This document shows, piece after piece, positions 44,897 to 53,642 of a stretch of DNA of 64,000 nt. Numbering within the stretch: position 1 is the first letter of the stretch; each line of letters opens with the position of its first letter. Made by a program: the position numbers and the translations under genes. This stretch comes from Agromyces subbeticus DSM 16689 (GTDB lineage Bacteria > Actinomycetota > Actinomycetes > Actinomycetales > Microbacteriaceae). Below the pieces are notes generated by a model, which was not told the DNA's origin, ran no database searches, and worked only from the letters and a program-made list of their open reading frames with translations. Where the stretch lies: positions 1-64,000 of the forward strand of contig NZ_ATXG01000019.1 in the NCBI RefSeq assembly GCF_000421565.1, written 5' to 3'.

Positions 44897-47809
44897 GTGT
44901 CAGCACAGCCGCAAGAACCGAGGATCCAGCGCAGGCGCGCCCCGATCGCCATCACGATCGGTGTGGTCGCCGCGCTCGTCATTGCCTTCTTCGCATTCGC
45001 CGGCATCTACGCCGATGTGCTCTGGTACGACCAGCTCGGCTTCCTCTCGGTGCTCACCACCGAGTGGATCGCCCGGATCGTGCTCTTCGTCATCGGATTC
45101 CTCGCGATGGCACTGCCCGTGTGGGGTTCGATCCAGATCGCGTACCGCTCGCGGCCGGTCTACGCGAAGCTGAACTCGCAGCTCGACCGCTACCAAGAGG
45201 TCTTCGAGCCGCTGCGCCGCCTCGCGATGTACGGCATCCCCGTGGTGCTCGGCATCTTCGCCGGTGTCTCGGCGTCGAGCCGCTGGGAGCTCACGCTCGC
45301 CTGGTTGAACCGCACGCCCTTCGGCACCACCGACCCGCAGTTCGGGTTCGACGTCGGCTTCTTCGTGTTCGAGCTTCCGTTCTTCCGCGCAGTGGTCGGG
45401 TTCGCCTCGGCGGTCGTGCTGCTCTCGGTGCTGCTCGTGATCGCGACGAACTACCTCTACGGGGCGCTGCGCATCAGCGGCCGCGAGGTCGTCATCTCGA
45501 AATCGGCTCGCATCCAGATCGCGGTCACCGCCGGCATCTACCTGCTGCTCCAGGCGGTGAGCATCTGGCTCGACCAGTACGCGACCGTCACCGAGACGGG
45601 TTCGCTCATCACGGGCGCCTCGTACACCGACGTCAACGCCACCATCCCCAGCCGGGGCATCCTCGCGGCCATCGCCGCGGTCGTCGCCGTTCTCTTCTTC
45701 GTGACCGCGATCATCGGTCGCTGGCGCCTGCCGCTCGTGGGCACTGCGCTGCTCGTGGTCTCGAGCCTGCTCATCGGTTCGCTGTACCCGTGGGTCGTGC
45801 AGCGCTTCCAGGTCGACCCGAGCGCCCGTTCGCTCGAAGAGCCCTACATCCAGCGCAACATCGACCTCACCCGAGACGCCTACGATGTCGCCGACGTCGA
45901 AGAGATCCCGTTCGAGGCGAAGACCGACGCCGAGCCGGGCGCGCTTCGCGAAGACGCCGCGACCACCGCGAGCATCCGGCTCATGGACCCGCTCGTCATC
46001 AGCCCGGCGTTCCAGCAGCTCGAGCAGTTCCGCCAGTACTACCAGTTCCCGAACCGGCTCGATGTCGACCGCTACGAGATCGACGGCAACGTGCAAGACA
46101 CGGTCGTCGCCGTTCGCGACGTCGACCTGTCGGGCCTCGGCGACGCCGAAACGTGGTTCAACTCGCACCTCGTCTACACCCACGGCTACGGCCTCGTGGC
46201 CGCGGCCGGCAACCAGCGCTCGGTCGACGGCCAGCCGGTGTTCCTGCAGTCGGGCATCCCGCAGTCCGGCGTGCTCGGCGAGTTCCAGCCGCGCGTGTAC
46301 TTCGGTGAGGGCTCGCCGGCCTATTCGATCGTCGGTGCGCCGAAAGACGCGAAGCCGATCGAGCTCGACTACCCGTCGGGCAGCGAGGGCGCCGACCAGA
46401 CGCAGACGACGTTCAAGGGCGATGGCGGCCCGAAGCTCGACAACGCGTTCACGAAGCTCGTCTACGCGCTGAAGTTCCAGTCGGAGCAGATCTTCCTCTC
46501 CGACCAGGTCACCACCGATTCGCAGATCCTCTACGACCGCGACCCGGTCCAGCGGGTGAAGAAGGTCGCGCCGTACCTGACGCTCGACTCCGACGCCTAC
46601 CCGTCGGTCGTCGACGGCAAGGTCGTGTGGATCGTCGACGGCTACACCCTCTCCGACCAGTACCCGTACTCCAACAAGGTCAGCATGAGCGAGGCCATCG
46701 CCGACAGCGAGACTCAGGCGCCGACGCTCGCCTTCGATGAGGTCAACTACATCCGCAACTCGGTCAAGGCGACAGTCGACGCCTACGACGGCTCGGTGAC
46801 GCTCTACGCGTGGGACGACGAGGATCCGATCCTGCAGACCTGGCAGAAGATCTTCCCGACGACGATCGAGCCGATGTCGAAGATGTCGGGCGACCTGATC
46901 AGCCACGTGCGCTACCCGTCAGACCTGTTCAAGGTGCAACGCGAGGTGCTCGGCCGCTACCACGTGACCGAGGCCGTGCCGTTCTACTCGCGTGAAGACG
47001 CGTGGACGACGCCGAAGGACCCGACCGCCGACACCGGCAGCAACCTCTTGCAGCCGCCGTACTACCTGACCATGCAGATGCCGGGTCAAGACGACCCGAC
47101 GTACTCGCTGTACTCGACCTTCATTCCCGAGGCCCGGGGTGAGCAGAGCCGCAACGTGCTGCGCGGCTACCTCGCCGTCGACGCTGATGCGGGCAGCACC
47201 GACGGCAAGCGCGCCGAGGGCTACGGCCGGCTTCGATTGCTGACGCTGCCCGAAGACGACAACGTGCCGGGCCCGGGTCAGGTGCAGGCGAAGTTCAACT
47301 CCGACCCGACGGTGTCGCAGTCGCTCAACCTGCTGAAGCAGGGCCAGTCGAACGTCATCAACGGCAACCTGCTGACGGTTCCCGTCGGTGGCGGCCTGCT
47401 CTACGTGCAGCCCGTCTACGTCGAGTCCACCGGAAACACGAGCTATCCGCTCCTGCAGAAGGTGCTCGTCGCCTTCGGTGACCAGATCGCCTTCCAAGAC
47501 ACGCTCGACCTCGCCCTCGACGTGCTGTTCGGCGGCGACTCCGGCGCCGACGCGGGCGACAACGAGGTGGAACCGGGCGCCGAGCCGACCCCTCCGCCGG
47601 CCGAGGGTGAGGAGCCCACGACACCGGTGACGCCGAGCGACGAGGTGCAGGCGCTCCTGAACGAGGCATCCGTGGCTCTGAAGAACAAGCAGGCCGCGCT
47701 CGCCGAGGGCGACTGGGCGGCATACGGCGCAGCCGACGCGAAACTCGCGGAGATCATCGCCCAGCTGCTCGAGGTCACCTCGGCCGAGACGCCGGCCGGC
47801 TCCGAGTGA
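44897..47809 (+). CDS. UPF0182 family membrane protein (Rv3193c-like)
   Basis: 970 aa with a GTG start. The N-terminal third has about seven membrane helices; the remainder is a large extracytoplasmic domain with conserved blocks such as FYTDVLWYDQLGF-like IYADVLWYDQLGFLSV, PEARGEQSRNVLRGYLAVDA and MQMPGQDDPTYSLYSTFIPE. The C-terminus is Pro/Glu-rich then a coiled-coil-like tail. This matches UPF0182, an actinobacterial and cyanobacterial envelope family of unknown function. Spaced 71 bases after the PDZ-Lon gene and probably cotranscribed. Confidence 0.95.
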   Translation: MSAQPQEPRIQRRRAPIAITIGVVAALVIAFFAFAGIYADVLWYDQLGFLSVLTTEWIARIVLFVIGFLAMALPVWGSIQIAYRSRPVYAKLNSQLDRYQEVFEPLRRLAMYGIPVVLGIFAGVSASSRWELTLAWLNRTPFGTTDPQFGFDVGFFVFELPFFRAVVGFASAVVLLSVLLVIATNYLYGALRISGREVVISKSARIQIAVTAGIYLLLQAVSIWLDQYATVTETGSLITGASYTDVNATIPSRGILAAIAAVVAVLFFVTAIIGRWRLPLVGTALLVVSSLLIGSLYPWVVQRFQVDPSARSLEEPYIQRNIDLTRDAYDVADVEEIPFEAKTDAEPGALREDAATTASIRLMDPLVISPAFQQLEQFRQYYQFPNRLDVDRYEIDGNVQDTVVAVRDVDLSGLGDAETWFNSHLVYTHGYGLVAAAGNQRSVDGQPVFLQSGIPQSGVLGEFQPRVYFGEGSPAYSIVGAPKDAKPIELDYPSGSEGADQTQTTFKGDGGPKLDNAFTKLVYALKFQSEQIFLSDQVTTDSQILYDRDPVQRVKKVAPYLTLDSDAYPSVVDGKVVWIVDGYTLSDQYPYSNKVSMSEAIADSETQAPTLAFDEVNYIRNSVKATVDAYDGSVTLYAWDDEDPILQTWQKIFPTTIEPMSKMSGDLISHVRYPSDLFKVQREVLGRYHVTEAVPFYSREDAWTTPKDPTADTGSNLLQPPYYLTMQMPGQDDPTYSLYSTFIPEARGEQSRNVLRGYLAVDADAGSTDGKRAEGYGRLRLLTLPEDDNVPGPGQVQAKFNSDPTVSQSLNLLKQGQSNVINGNLLTVPVGGGLLYVQPVYVESTGNTSYPLLQKVLVAFGDQIAFQDTLDLALDVLFGGDSGADAGDNEVEPGAEPTPPPAEGEEPTTPVTPSDEVQALLNEASVALKNKQAALAEGDWAAYGAADAKLAEIIAQLLEVTSAETPAGSE

Positions 47810-47839
47810 TCGCCAGGCTCCTGGGGCCAGCGGGCTGAC

Positions 47840-48715
47840 ATGAGCATCGATCTGCGCGGAGGCGACTGGCTCGACGACAACCTGGCGAACTGGAACGAGC
47901 GCGTCGGCGTGCACGTCGCCTCGGAGTTCTACGACCGGGCGGCGCTGCGCGCCGGCGGGGGAGTGCTCGATCCCATCGTGAAGGCGGCGATCGAGCGGTT
48001 GTACCCCGACGGTCTCGAGGGCGTGCGCGTGCTGCACCTGCAGTGCCACTTCGGCTCCGACACGCTCTCGCTCGCGAATCTCGGCGCCACCGTGGTCGGC
48101 ATCGACTTCTCGTCTGCAGCGGTCGCCGAGGCTCGCCGCATGGCCGACGAGCTCGGGGTCGCGCATCGAGCCCGGTTCATCGAGGCGAACGTCTACGACG
48201 CGCGTCACATGCTGCCCGAGCCAGAATCGTTCGACCTGGTCTTCACGACGTGGGGCACCATCGGCTGGCTTCCGGATGTCGCGGAGTGGGCGCGCATCGT
48301 GTCGTGGTTCGTGAAGCCCGGCGGCCGGTTCTACTTCGCCGACGGCCACCCGGCTGCTCTCGTCTTCGACGGCGATGCCGGGTCCGGCGGGCTGCCGTCG
48401 TTCGCGTACCCGTATGCGAACGAGGCACCCGACGTGCTCGACGACCCGAGCGACTACGCCGACGCCGGGGTGGCACTCGTCAATGCCCGCACCTGGGAGT
48501 GGACGCATCCGCTCGGTGAGGTCTTCGACGCCCTGCGCGGGGCCGGCCTCGCCGTCGAGTCGTTCGCCGAGCACTACCGGGTGCCGTGGCGCATCTTCCC
48601 CGCAGCAGTCGACCTCGGCGACGGCATGTACGGCTGGCCCGCCGAACGCTGGCTGCCGCTGTCGTACGAGCTCGTGGCGTCGCCGAACACGCGAACGGCC
48701 GCGACCGGCAGCTGA
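47840..48715 (+). CDS. SAM-dependent methyltransferase, class I
   Basis: 291 aa. SAM-binding motif I is VLHLQCHFGSDTLSLANLG (about residues 64-82), with the acidic motif GIDFSSAAVAEAR and motif III FDLVFTTWGTIGWL. The LHLQCHFGxD pattern belongs to a broad family of small-molecule methyltransferases common in actinobacteria. ATG 47840 follows the UPF0182 stop by 30 bases. Substrate is unknown; convergent with the chitinase gene. Confidence 0.88.
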   Translation: MSIDLRGGDWLDDNLANWNERVGVHVASEFYDRAALRAGGGVLDPIVKAAIERLYPDGLEGVRVLHLQCHFGSDTLSLANLGATVVGIDFSSAAVAEARRMADELGVAHRARFIEANVYDARHMLPEPESFDLVFTTWGTIGWLPDVAEWARIVSWFVKPGGRFYFADGHPAALVFDGDAGSGGLPSFAYPYANEAPDVLDDPSDYADAGVALVNARTWEWTHPLGEVFDALRGAGLAVESFAEHYRVPWRIFPAAVDLGDGMYGWPAERWLPLSYELVASPNTRTAATGS

Positions 48716-48763
48716 CGCTGCAGATCACGGCCGCCGCCGTGGGTGCTCAGTCGCCCCTGAAGC

Positions 48764-50119
48764 TCAGTCGAGCGGGCCGCTCGGCGCCGCACGCAGCGCC
48801 TCGCCGAGCGTGCTGCCGAGCTCGTTGCGGTAGTCGCCCGAGAGGTCCCACCACATGGCGCCGCCGAAGCCCTGGCTCGTGAGCCACTCGGCCTTCGCCG
48901 TGACCGACTTCGGGTCGTCGAGGCTCCACCACTGGCCGCTCGCCGCGTCGAAGCGCCACGACGCTCCGATGGCGGGGTCGAAGTAACCCTCGCCGATGTC
49001 GCGGATCTCGTAGTACGGCTTCGTGCCGATCGAGGTGACCGCGGGGTCGGGAGTCCACCCGGCACGGTCGCCGATCGTCACGCCCGTCCAACCCTGCCCG
49101 TAAGCTGCGAGGCCCACATTCAGCTGGTCGGGCCGGGCGCCGCCGGCGGTGTAGAGCGCGATGGCGTTGTCGATCGCAAGACCCCAGTTGTTGGCGCCAT
49201 CGGGGTGGAGGTTGCCCTGGTGGCCGGTGTTGCCGGTCCATCCGCCGGCATAGTCGTAGCCCTGCACGTTCAGCCAGTCGATCGACGCGAAGAGTCGAGC
49301 GGTGTTCCACCCGCCCGCATTGGTGTTCCATCCGCCGGCGGGGCCGAATGCCGTGAGCAGGTAGTCCTCGCCGGTCTCGGCGCCGTACGCGTCGAGTTGT
49401 GCACGGAACTCCTCCATGAGGGCGAGGAAGTTCTCCTTGTCTGCCGGGCTCGCGTTCGCCGTCTCGCCGCCGTTGACCGGCCACTCCCAGTCGACGTCGA
49501 TGCCGTCGAAGATGCCGGCGGCTGCGCCGGGGCCGCCGAGGTTGCCGACCTTCGGCAGGTCGCCCTTCAGGTAGATGTCGATGCACGAGGAGACGAGCGC
49601 GGTGCGGCTCTCGGCGGTGGCTGCCGCGGCCGAGAAGTTGTCGGACCAGGTCCAGCCGCCGAGCGAGATGAGGACCTTCGTGTCGGGGCTGACTGCCTTG
49701 AGCTTCCGGAGTTGGTTGAAGTTGCCCGCGAGGCGCTGGTGCTTGTTCGCCTTGTCCTTCTTGCCGTCGACGGAGTCTCGAGCCGAGACGAGCCGGAGGT
49801 AGTCGTTCTGCGCGTCACCTTCGCCCGCCACATCCGTGATCTCGCACTTCAGGTTGGTGGTGACGTTGCCGAACGCGTAGTTGATGTGGGTGACGTCGTC
49901 GATGGCTCCGGTGGTCAGCAGGTCTTCGATCTGGTAGTCGCGAGTGACCGGGGTGTCCGACATGAGGTAGCCGACGCTGCGGTAGCCGTTGATCTCAGAC
50001 TGACCGGCAGCGTCGTGATCGCCCGGCGATGCGAGGGCGGGGGAAGTCGCAGTGGCGGCGAGCAGCGTGGTGGCGACAGCGGCGAACGCTGCGCCACGAA
50101 GCACATGGCGTGGTGACAT
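48764..50119 (-). CDS. Secreted GH18 chitinase
   Basis: 451-aa glycoside hydrolase family 18 enzyme degrading chitin. ATG 50119 begins a Sec signal peptide (VLRGAAFAAVATTLLAATAT, then ALAS). The catalytic DxxDxDxE motif is FDGIDVDWEWP with the acid Glu near residue 209; further conserved segments are VLISLGGWTWSDNFS, WLNVQGYDYAGGW and GGAMWWDLSGDY. No chitin-binding or FnIII module is present, so it is a single-domain form. It is monocistronic in appearance, with about 170 bases to the divergent tRNA gene. Confidence 0.93.
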   Translation of the reverse strand: MSPRHVLRGAAFAAVATTLLAATATSPALASPGDHDAAGQSEINGYRSVGYLMSDTPVTRDYQIEDLLTTGAIDDVTHINYAFGNVTTNLKCEITDVAGEGDAQNDYLRLVSARDSVDGKKDKANKHQRLAGNFNQLRKLKAVSPDTKVLISLGGWTWSDNFSAAAATAESRTALVSSCIDIYLKGDLPKVGNLGGPGAAAGIFDGIDVDWEWPVNGGETANASPADKENFLALMEEFRAQLDAYGAETGEDYLLTAFGPAGGWNTNAGGWNTARLFASIDWLNVQGYDYAGGWTGNTGHQGNLHPDGANNWGLAIDNAIALYTAGGARPDQLNVGLAAYGQGWTGVTIGDRAGWTPDPAVTSIGTKPYYEIRDIGEGYFDPAIGASWRFDAASGQWWSLDDPKSVTAKAEWLTSQGFGGAMWWDLSGDYRNELGSTLGEALRAAPSGPLD

Positions 50120-50250
50120 TGAATCCTCATCGATCGTGGTCGGGGCCGTGCTGCGCCCCTCGGAGCGGAACGGTTGCGGAGACAGTACCAACGCAAGGAC
50201 CCGTTTGGAAAGAGTCTTAACAAAGAATCTCGCGCAGGCGCCGGCCTCGA

Positions 50251-50280
50251 TTGGACGAGGCTCGAACGTCGTGCTAGAGT
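50251..50280 (+). promoter_or_regulatory. Promoter of initiator tRNA-Met
   Basis: TTGGAC (-35), 18-base spacer and TAGAGT (-10, 50275-50280), 12 bases before the tRNA 5' end. Confidence 0.6.
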
Positions 50281-50292
50281 CATTTCTTGTGC

Positions 50293-50366
50293 CGCGGGGT
50301 GGAGCAGTTCGGTAGCTCGCTGGGCTCATAACCCAGAGGTCGTAGGTTCAAATCCTGCCCCCGCAA
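50293..50366 (+). tRNA. Initiator tRNA-fMet (CAU)
   Basis: 74-base cloverleaf beginning CGCGGGGTGGAGCAG and ending CCTGCCCCCGCAA. Initiator features: the unpaired 1-72 C/A, the three GC pairs in the anticodon stem (GGGCTCATAACCC), and GGTTCAAATCC in the T arm. CCA is not encoded (the gene is followed by CAAA). The downstream DNA holds a terminator and then the accessory island, so this tRNA is a candidate integration site. Confidence 0.95.
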
Positions 50367-50382
50367 CAAAGGCGGCATTGGG

Positions 50383-50399
50383 GAATCAGATTCTGATTC
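50383..50399. repeat. Short palindrome downstream of the tRNA
   Basis: GAATCAG-ATT-CTGATTC, 7-bp arms with a 3-base loop, 17 bases after the tRNA end and 15 before the terminator. Confidence 0.5.
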
Positions 50400-50413
50400 T
50401 CGGTAAATTGCCT

Positions 50414-50460
50414 AGAAGAGGTCGGGACTGAAGAAATTCAGTCCCGACCTCTTCTTTTTT
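50414..50460 (+). terminator. Strong Rho-independent terminator after tRNA-fMet
   Basis: Perfect 19-bp stem AGAAGAGGTCGGGACTGAA with a GAAA loop and its complement, then TTTTTT. It ends the tRNA transcript and separates it from the island. Long for this window. Confidence 0.92.
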
Positions 50461-50593
50461 GCCCTCCGGAGCTCCGGTTGGCGTCCTACGCGCATTCGAC
50501 GCGGGGCCGGTGGGCCGTTAACGACGAAAAGCCTGCCCTCCGGGCAGGCTGAAGCCTTCGTACTTTTCGTGAAGCTGTGTCAGTGGCGTTGGC

Positions 50594-52486
50594 TCAGCGC
50601 GGTGGGCCGTTGTCGCCGGGTTGCCGGCGCGGCAGCGGGTTGCCGTTGGCGTCCTTTCGTCGGCGCGTGCGGGTCTTCGGTGCATCCATGCGTTTGGCGT
50701 CCGCGATGAAGAAGCTCCGGATGCGGTGGATGTTGTCTGCCACGACGGCGAGCGCCGATGCGAGATAGGTGAACGCGTAGCCGCGACCCGATCGGAGGTC
50801 CGGCTCTTCGATGTCGAACTTCGTCGCCTTCTTCAAGAGGCGATTGGAAGCTTCGACCAAACTTCGCATGCCCTTGTACTTGTGCCATTCGCGAGACTCG
50901 TAGGCGAATTTCTGCACATGTTTGATTGGCTGCGGCTTCCTGGGGGAGCCCGACCTCTTTGTCTTTGAGGGTGAATTTGTCGGAACGAGCGCCGCAATAT
51001 GCGACGGCGCATCCGTTTCGGGCACGAGCATCGGGACAGTGATTGATGATCGGTGCGTCACTGGCTTCGGTGGGACAAGTGACAGTTTCGGGTCGGGGTA
51101 GCGGAATCGCTGCGCACCGTCCGCATCCACATGGCCGTGTTCCTTCATGCGATACCGCGTCCGGCTCGAGATGAGCTTTTCAAGTTGCGTTCGGTGGCTG
51201 GGGCCATCGGTTAGGAGGGCTTCGTGCTGCTCGATGAGTTCGATCTGCTCGGGTGTATGTGTCGTCGAACGTGAGTAGCCTTTGAGGGCTCCTCGCGCAG
51301 CTCTGATGGCATCCTTCAGTTCGCGCAGCCGCTTGCCTGCAGAAACCAGGTCGTCCGGCATCCAGTTGGTGTACCAATTTCCATCGACGAGGATCAGATC
51401 CTCGAACCAACCTTGCAGCCCGAGGTCGGGCGCTTTGTAGTCCAAGATGAGTTCGGCGCCTGCAAGTCGGGCAGGGATGTGGAAGTTCTCAATCTTTTCG
51501 CCGTTGTACGCACGGTCCACGTTCAAGAGAAAGCGACCGAAGCCGAGTTGTTTGTGATGATGGATCAGGCGTGCCGCATGGCCGATGAGCTCACCAGGTC
51601 GATGCATCGAAACGGCCGTGACGAGGGTGGGAAACCGGTCGCTCTCCCCGGGCTCATTCCACATCATGACGGCCGTCTCGAGCTCGTATGCAGCTACGTC
51701 AGTAACGGCGCCCTTGCCGTCGTGTTTGCCTTCTCGGCGGTATCGACCGGAAAGCGGGTCCGGGTTCGATCTGTCGCCGAGCTTGGAAGATGAGTTGGGG
51801 CTGCCGGCGATGTGGACTTTGGTGGCGTCGACAATTATTGCGCCGCCAAATTCCCCCCAGATTTCACGCGGCAGAAGTTTGATGCTTTCGCGAAGGATGC
51901 TGTTGACGAGTTCATCGAAGCGCTCGAGCATACGTGCAGTGTTTTCGATGTAGCTCGGTTGTTCGGTGGCCTTTCGGTAGTCTTCCCAAGCAGGCCCCTT
52001 CAGCTTCTTGTTTCGCGGGCCTGGGTACGGGTCGATGAGTTCGAGCAGTCGGTTCACGGCGGCCCACATGCGGTCGTACCACTGGCTGTGGGTACCTGAC
52101 TTGTGGGACACCTCGAGAAGGACGCGCTGGTCGTGCTTAAGTCTGAGCCGCAGAGTCCGCGCGAGTTCGTGATAGGTGAGTGGCTTGCCTGCAATGGCGT
52201 GTGCGAGGAACAAGATGAGCACCGCAGTCATCGGGACGAGGGGTTTCGCGCCCGCGTTCGACTTTCGTGCTTCGTCCTTCCACCTGGCGAGCATGTCCGG
52301 CGCGGTGGACGCGGTCACGACGTTGTGGGCTAGTTCCAGGAAGACCCTCGGCAGCGCTTCGACGGCTGCTTCTCTTTCATAGTCCTCGACCGACCTCCCG
52401 AACACGGCTTGCATTCGCCGCTCGAGCTGCCGGGCACCGTTGCGTTCCACTCGCTTCGTCTCGGTGGACGGTATCGTCGTGGTCAA
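50594..52486 (-). CDS. DDE transposase-like protein of an unassigned mobile pair
   Basis: 630 aa. A TTG start overlaps the recombinase stop (TTGA at 52483-52486), so the two are translationally coupled. RNase H-like DDE landmarks: IIVDATKVHIAGS (Asp about 219), LLNVDRAYNGEKI (Asp about 322), and MRSLVEASNRLLK (Glu about 544), with YESREWHKYKG just before the Glu, as in IS4/IS1182-type transposases. The 220-residue gap between D2 and E is long, with a basic linker. The N-terminus holds a helical region LAHAIAGKPLTYHELARTL. No terminal inverted repeats were found. Could also be a domesticated transposase. Confidence 0.7.
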   Translation of the reverse strand: MTTTIPSTETKRVERNGARQLERRMQAVFGRSVEDYEREAAVEALPRVFLELAHNVVTASTAPDMLARWKDEARKSNAGAKPLVPMTAVLILFLAHAIAGKPLTYHELARTLRLRLKHDQRVLLEVSHKSGTHSQWYDRMWAAVNRLLELIDPYPGPRNKKLKGPAWEDYRKATEQPSYIENTARMLERFDELVNSILRESIKLLPREIWGEFGGAIIVDATKVHIAGSPNSSSKLGDRSNPDPLSGRYRREGKHDGKGAVTDVAAYELETAVMMWNEPGESDRFPTLVTAVSMHRPGELIGHAARLIHHHKQLGFGRFLLNVDRAYNGEKIENFHIPARLAGAELILDYKAPDLGLQGWFEDLILVDGNWYTNWMPDDLVSAGKRLRELKDAIRAARGALKGYSRSTTHTPEQIELIEQHEALLTDGPSHRTQLEKLISSRTRYRMKEHGHVDADGAQRFRYPDPKLSLVPPKPVTHRSSITVPMLVPETDAPSHIAALVPTNSPSKTKRSGSPRKPQPIKHVQKFAYESREWHKYKGMRSLVEASNRLLKKATKFDIEEPDLRSGRGYAFTYLASALAVVADNIHRIRSFFIADAKRMDAPKTRTRRRKDANGNPLPRRQPGDNGPPR

Positions 52487-53514
52487 CGCTCAGCCGATCC
52501 ACGCACTGCAGTCCGGTAGGCCAGAGGGCCGACATCGTCCACGTAGACGAGATAGTGGTGCAGGTTGTTGAACTGGACCATTCCTGCTGCGCGCATGAGC
52601 TCTTTGATGGGAGTGCCTGCCGCGAGGTGCGCGACGATCCATGTCGCGCGCAGCCGGGAGCCGTTGGGTGCCTTGCCGCTGGTCTTCTCGGTGAACGCGT
52701 TCAGCAGGCTCTTGTTCTTCCGCTGTCCGTCGCTCATCCAGAGGGGTCCGTCTGCGGGGAGCTTGTCGAGTTCAGCGGTGATCCAAGATTCCCATCGGCG
52801 GAGAACGGGTACGTCCCGCGGCGTTTCGCCGGAGCGGATGGCCAGAAGGATGCCTTGATCGTCGACCGTGACGTCGCTGCAGAGTAGTTCGAGTTCTCCT
52901 GGTCGAAGGCCGGCGCCGGCGCAGAGCGCCAGCATGAGGCGAGCCTTGCGGGTCTTGATCTCGCTGGCCTGACCATTGGCCCAATTCTCGAACTCGGTCA
53001 TTTCCGTCGGGCTATACGGTGCGGCGATGGAACGGCGCCCGATTCGTTTCATGCGCTGCGGGAATCCGTCCGGATTCAGGCGTTCAGCTGTGTCGATGAG
53101 TTTCGATCGATAAGTCGCTTTTGTGCCGTCTGCGAGCCCGAGACTACCGATGTAGGCGTCGATGATGCGCGGTGTGAGCAGATCCTCCGTAGCCATCGGC
53201 AGGCCCTGCTCGGTGATGCACCAGAGAAGGTATGGGCTCAGGATCACCATTGTGCGAGCGGCGCCAGTCGAATCATCGGATGCGCGGGCGGCGAGCTCCT
53301 GTGCGAACGGGCCGACGCGTTCCCATCCGGGCGTCGGACGTTTCGGTTTGTAGCGTTCCACGGCCAGGATCACCTCCGCTGAAACGGTGCTGTCATAGCG
53401 GTTCGCGACGAGGTCGGGTGCGGTGAGCTGCCGCGGACGTGTTGCGATGCTTGCGAGTTGCGGGAGAGCGGGCTGAGTGCGCTCGGTTGATTTGGTGGCC
53501 GCGGGGATGGTCAT
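52483..53514 (-). CDS. Tyrosine recombinase-like protein
   Basis: 343 aa. The C-terminal half is integrase-like: GAGLRPGELELL (catalytic Arg I, about residue 204), then GSRLRATWIVAHLAAGTPIK and LMRAAGMVQFNNLHHYLVYV with a candidate Tyr. Against the usual HxLRHTFAT, the first His is Ser (SRLR) and the later GH His is Met, while the two Arg and the Tyr are kept. The N-terminal half carries a helical SAM-like domain (DLLTPRIIDAYIGSLG). ATG 53514. It heads a two-gene unit with the DDE-like gene; lower GC than the flanks suggests transfer. Confidence 0.72.
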   Translation of the reverse strand: MTIPAATKSTERTQPALPQLASIATRPRQLTAPDLVANRYDSTVSAEVILAVERYKPKRPTPGWERVGPFAQELAARASDDSTGAARTMVILSPYLLWCITEQGLPMATEDLLTPRIIDAYIGSLGLADGTKATYRSKLIDTAERLNPDGFPQRMKRIGRRSIAAPYSPTEMTEFENWANGQASEIKTRKARLMLALCAGAGLRPGELELLCSDVTVDDQGILLAIRSGETPRDVPVLRRWESWITAELDKLPADGPLWMSDGQRKNKSLLNAFTEKTSGKAPNGSRLRATWIVAHLAAGTPIKELMRAAGMVQFNNLHHYLVYVDDVGPLAYRTAVRGSAER

Positions 53515-53630
53515 GCAGAGATGCGTGTGTGGCTACAGACTGGCCTCCGCTTGACGACTTGGGCGAATAATGTTCACTTCAAGCAGTCCCACTGGCGTGT
53601 TACCCGGCATTCTGCTGCAGATCCGTCGCG

Positions 53631-53636
53631 GATAAT
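53631..53636 (+). promoter_or_regulatory. Candidate leaderless -10 (GATAAT) of the 131-aa gene
   Basis: GATAAT six bases before ATG 53643. Divergent from the recombinase gene in a 128-base interval. Confidence 0.45.
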
Positions 53637-53642
53637 CTCCCT

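Noticed and set aside
44900-46906. 668-codon minus-strand frame opposite UPF0182
   Set aside because: Composition of an antisense artefact (Asp/Arg/Val/Gly only); no start context.
50531-50549. Hairpin GCCTGCCCTCCGGGCAGGC as terminal inverted repeat of the DDE gene
   Set aside because: It lies about 45 bases from the DDE stop, with no matching copy at the other end; more likely the terminator of the recombinase/DDE unit.
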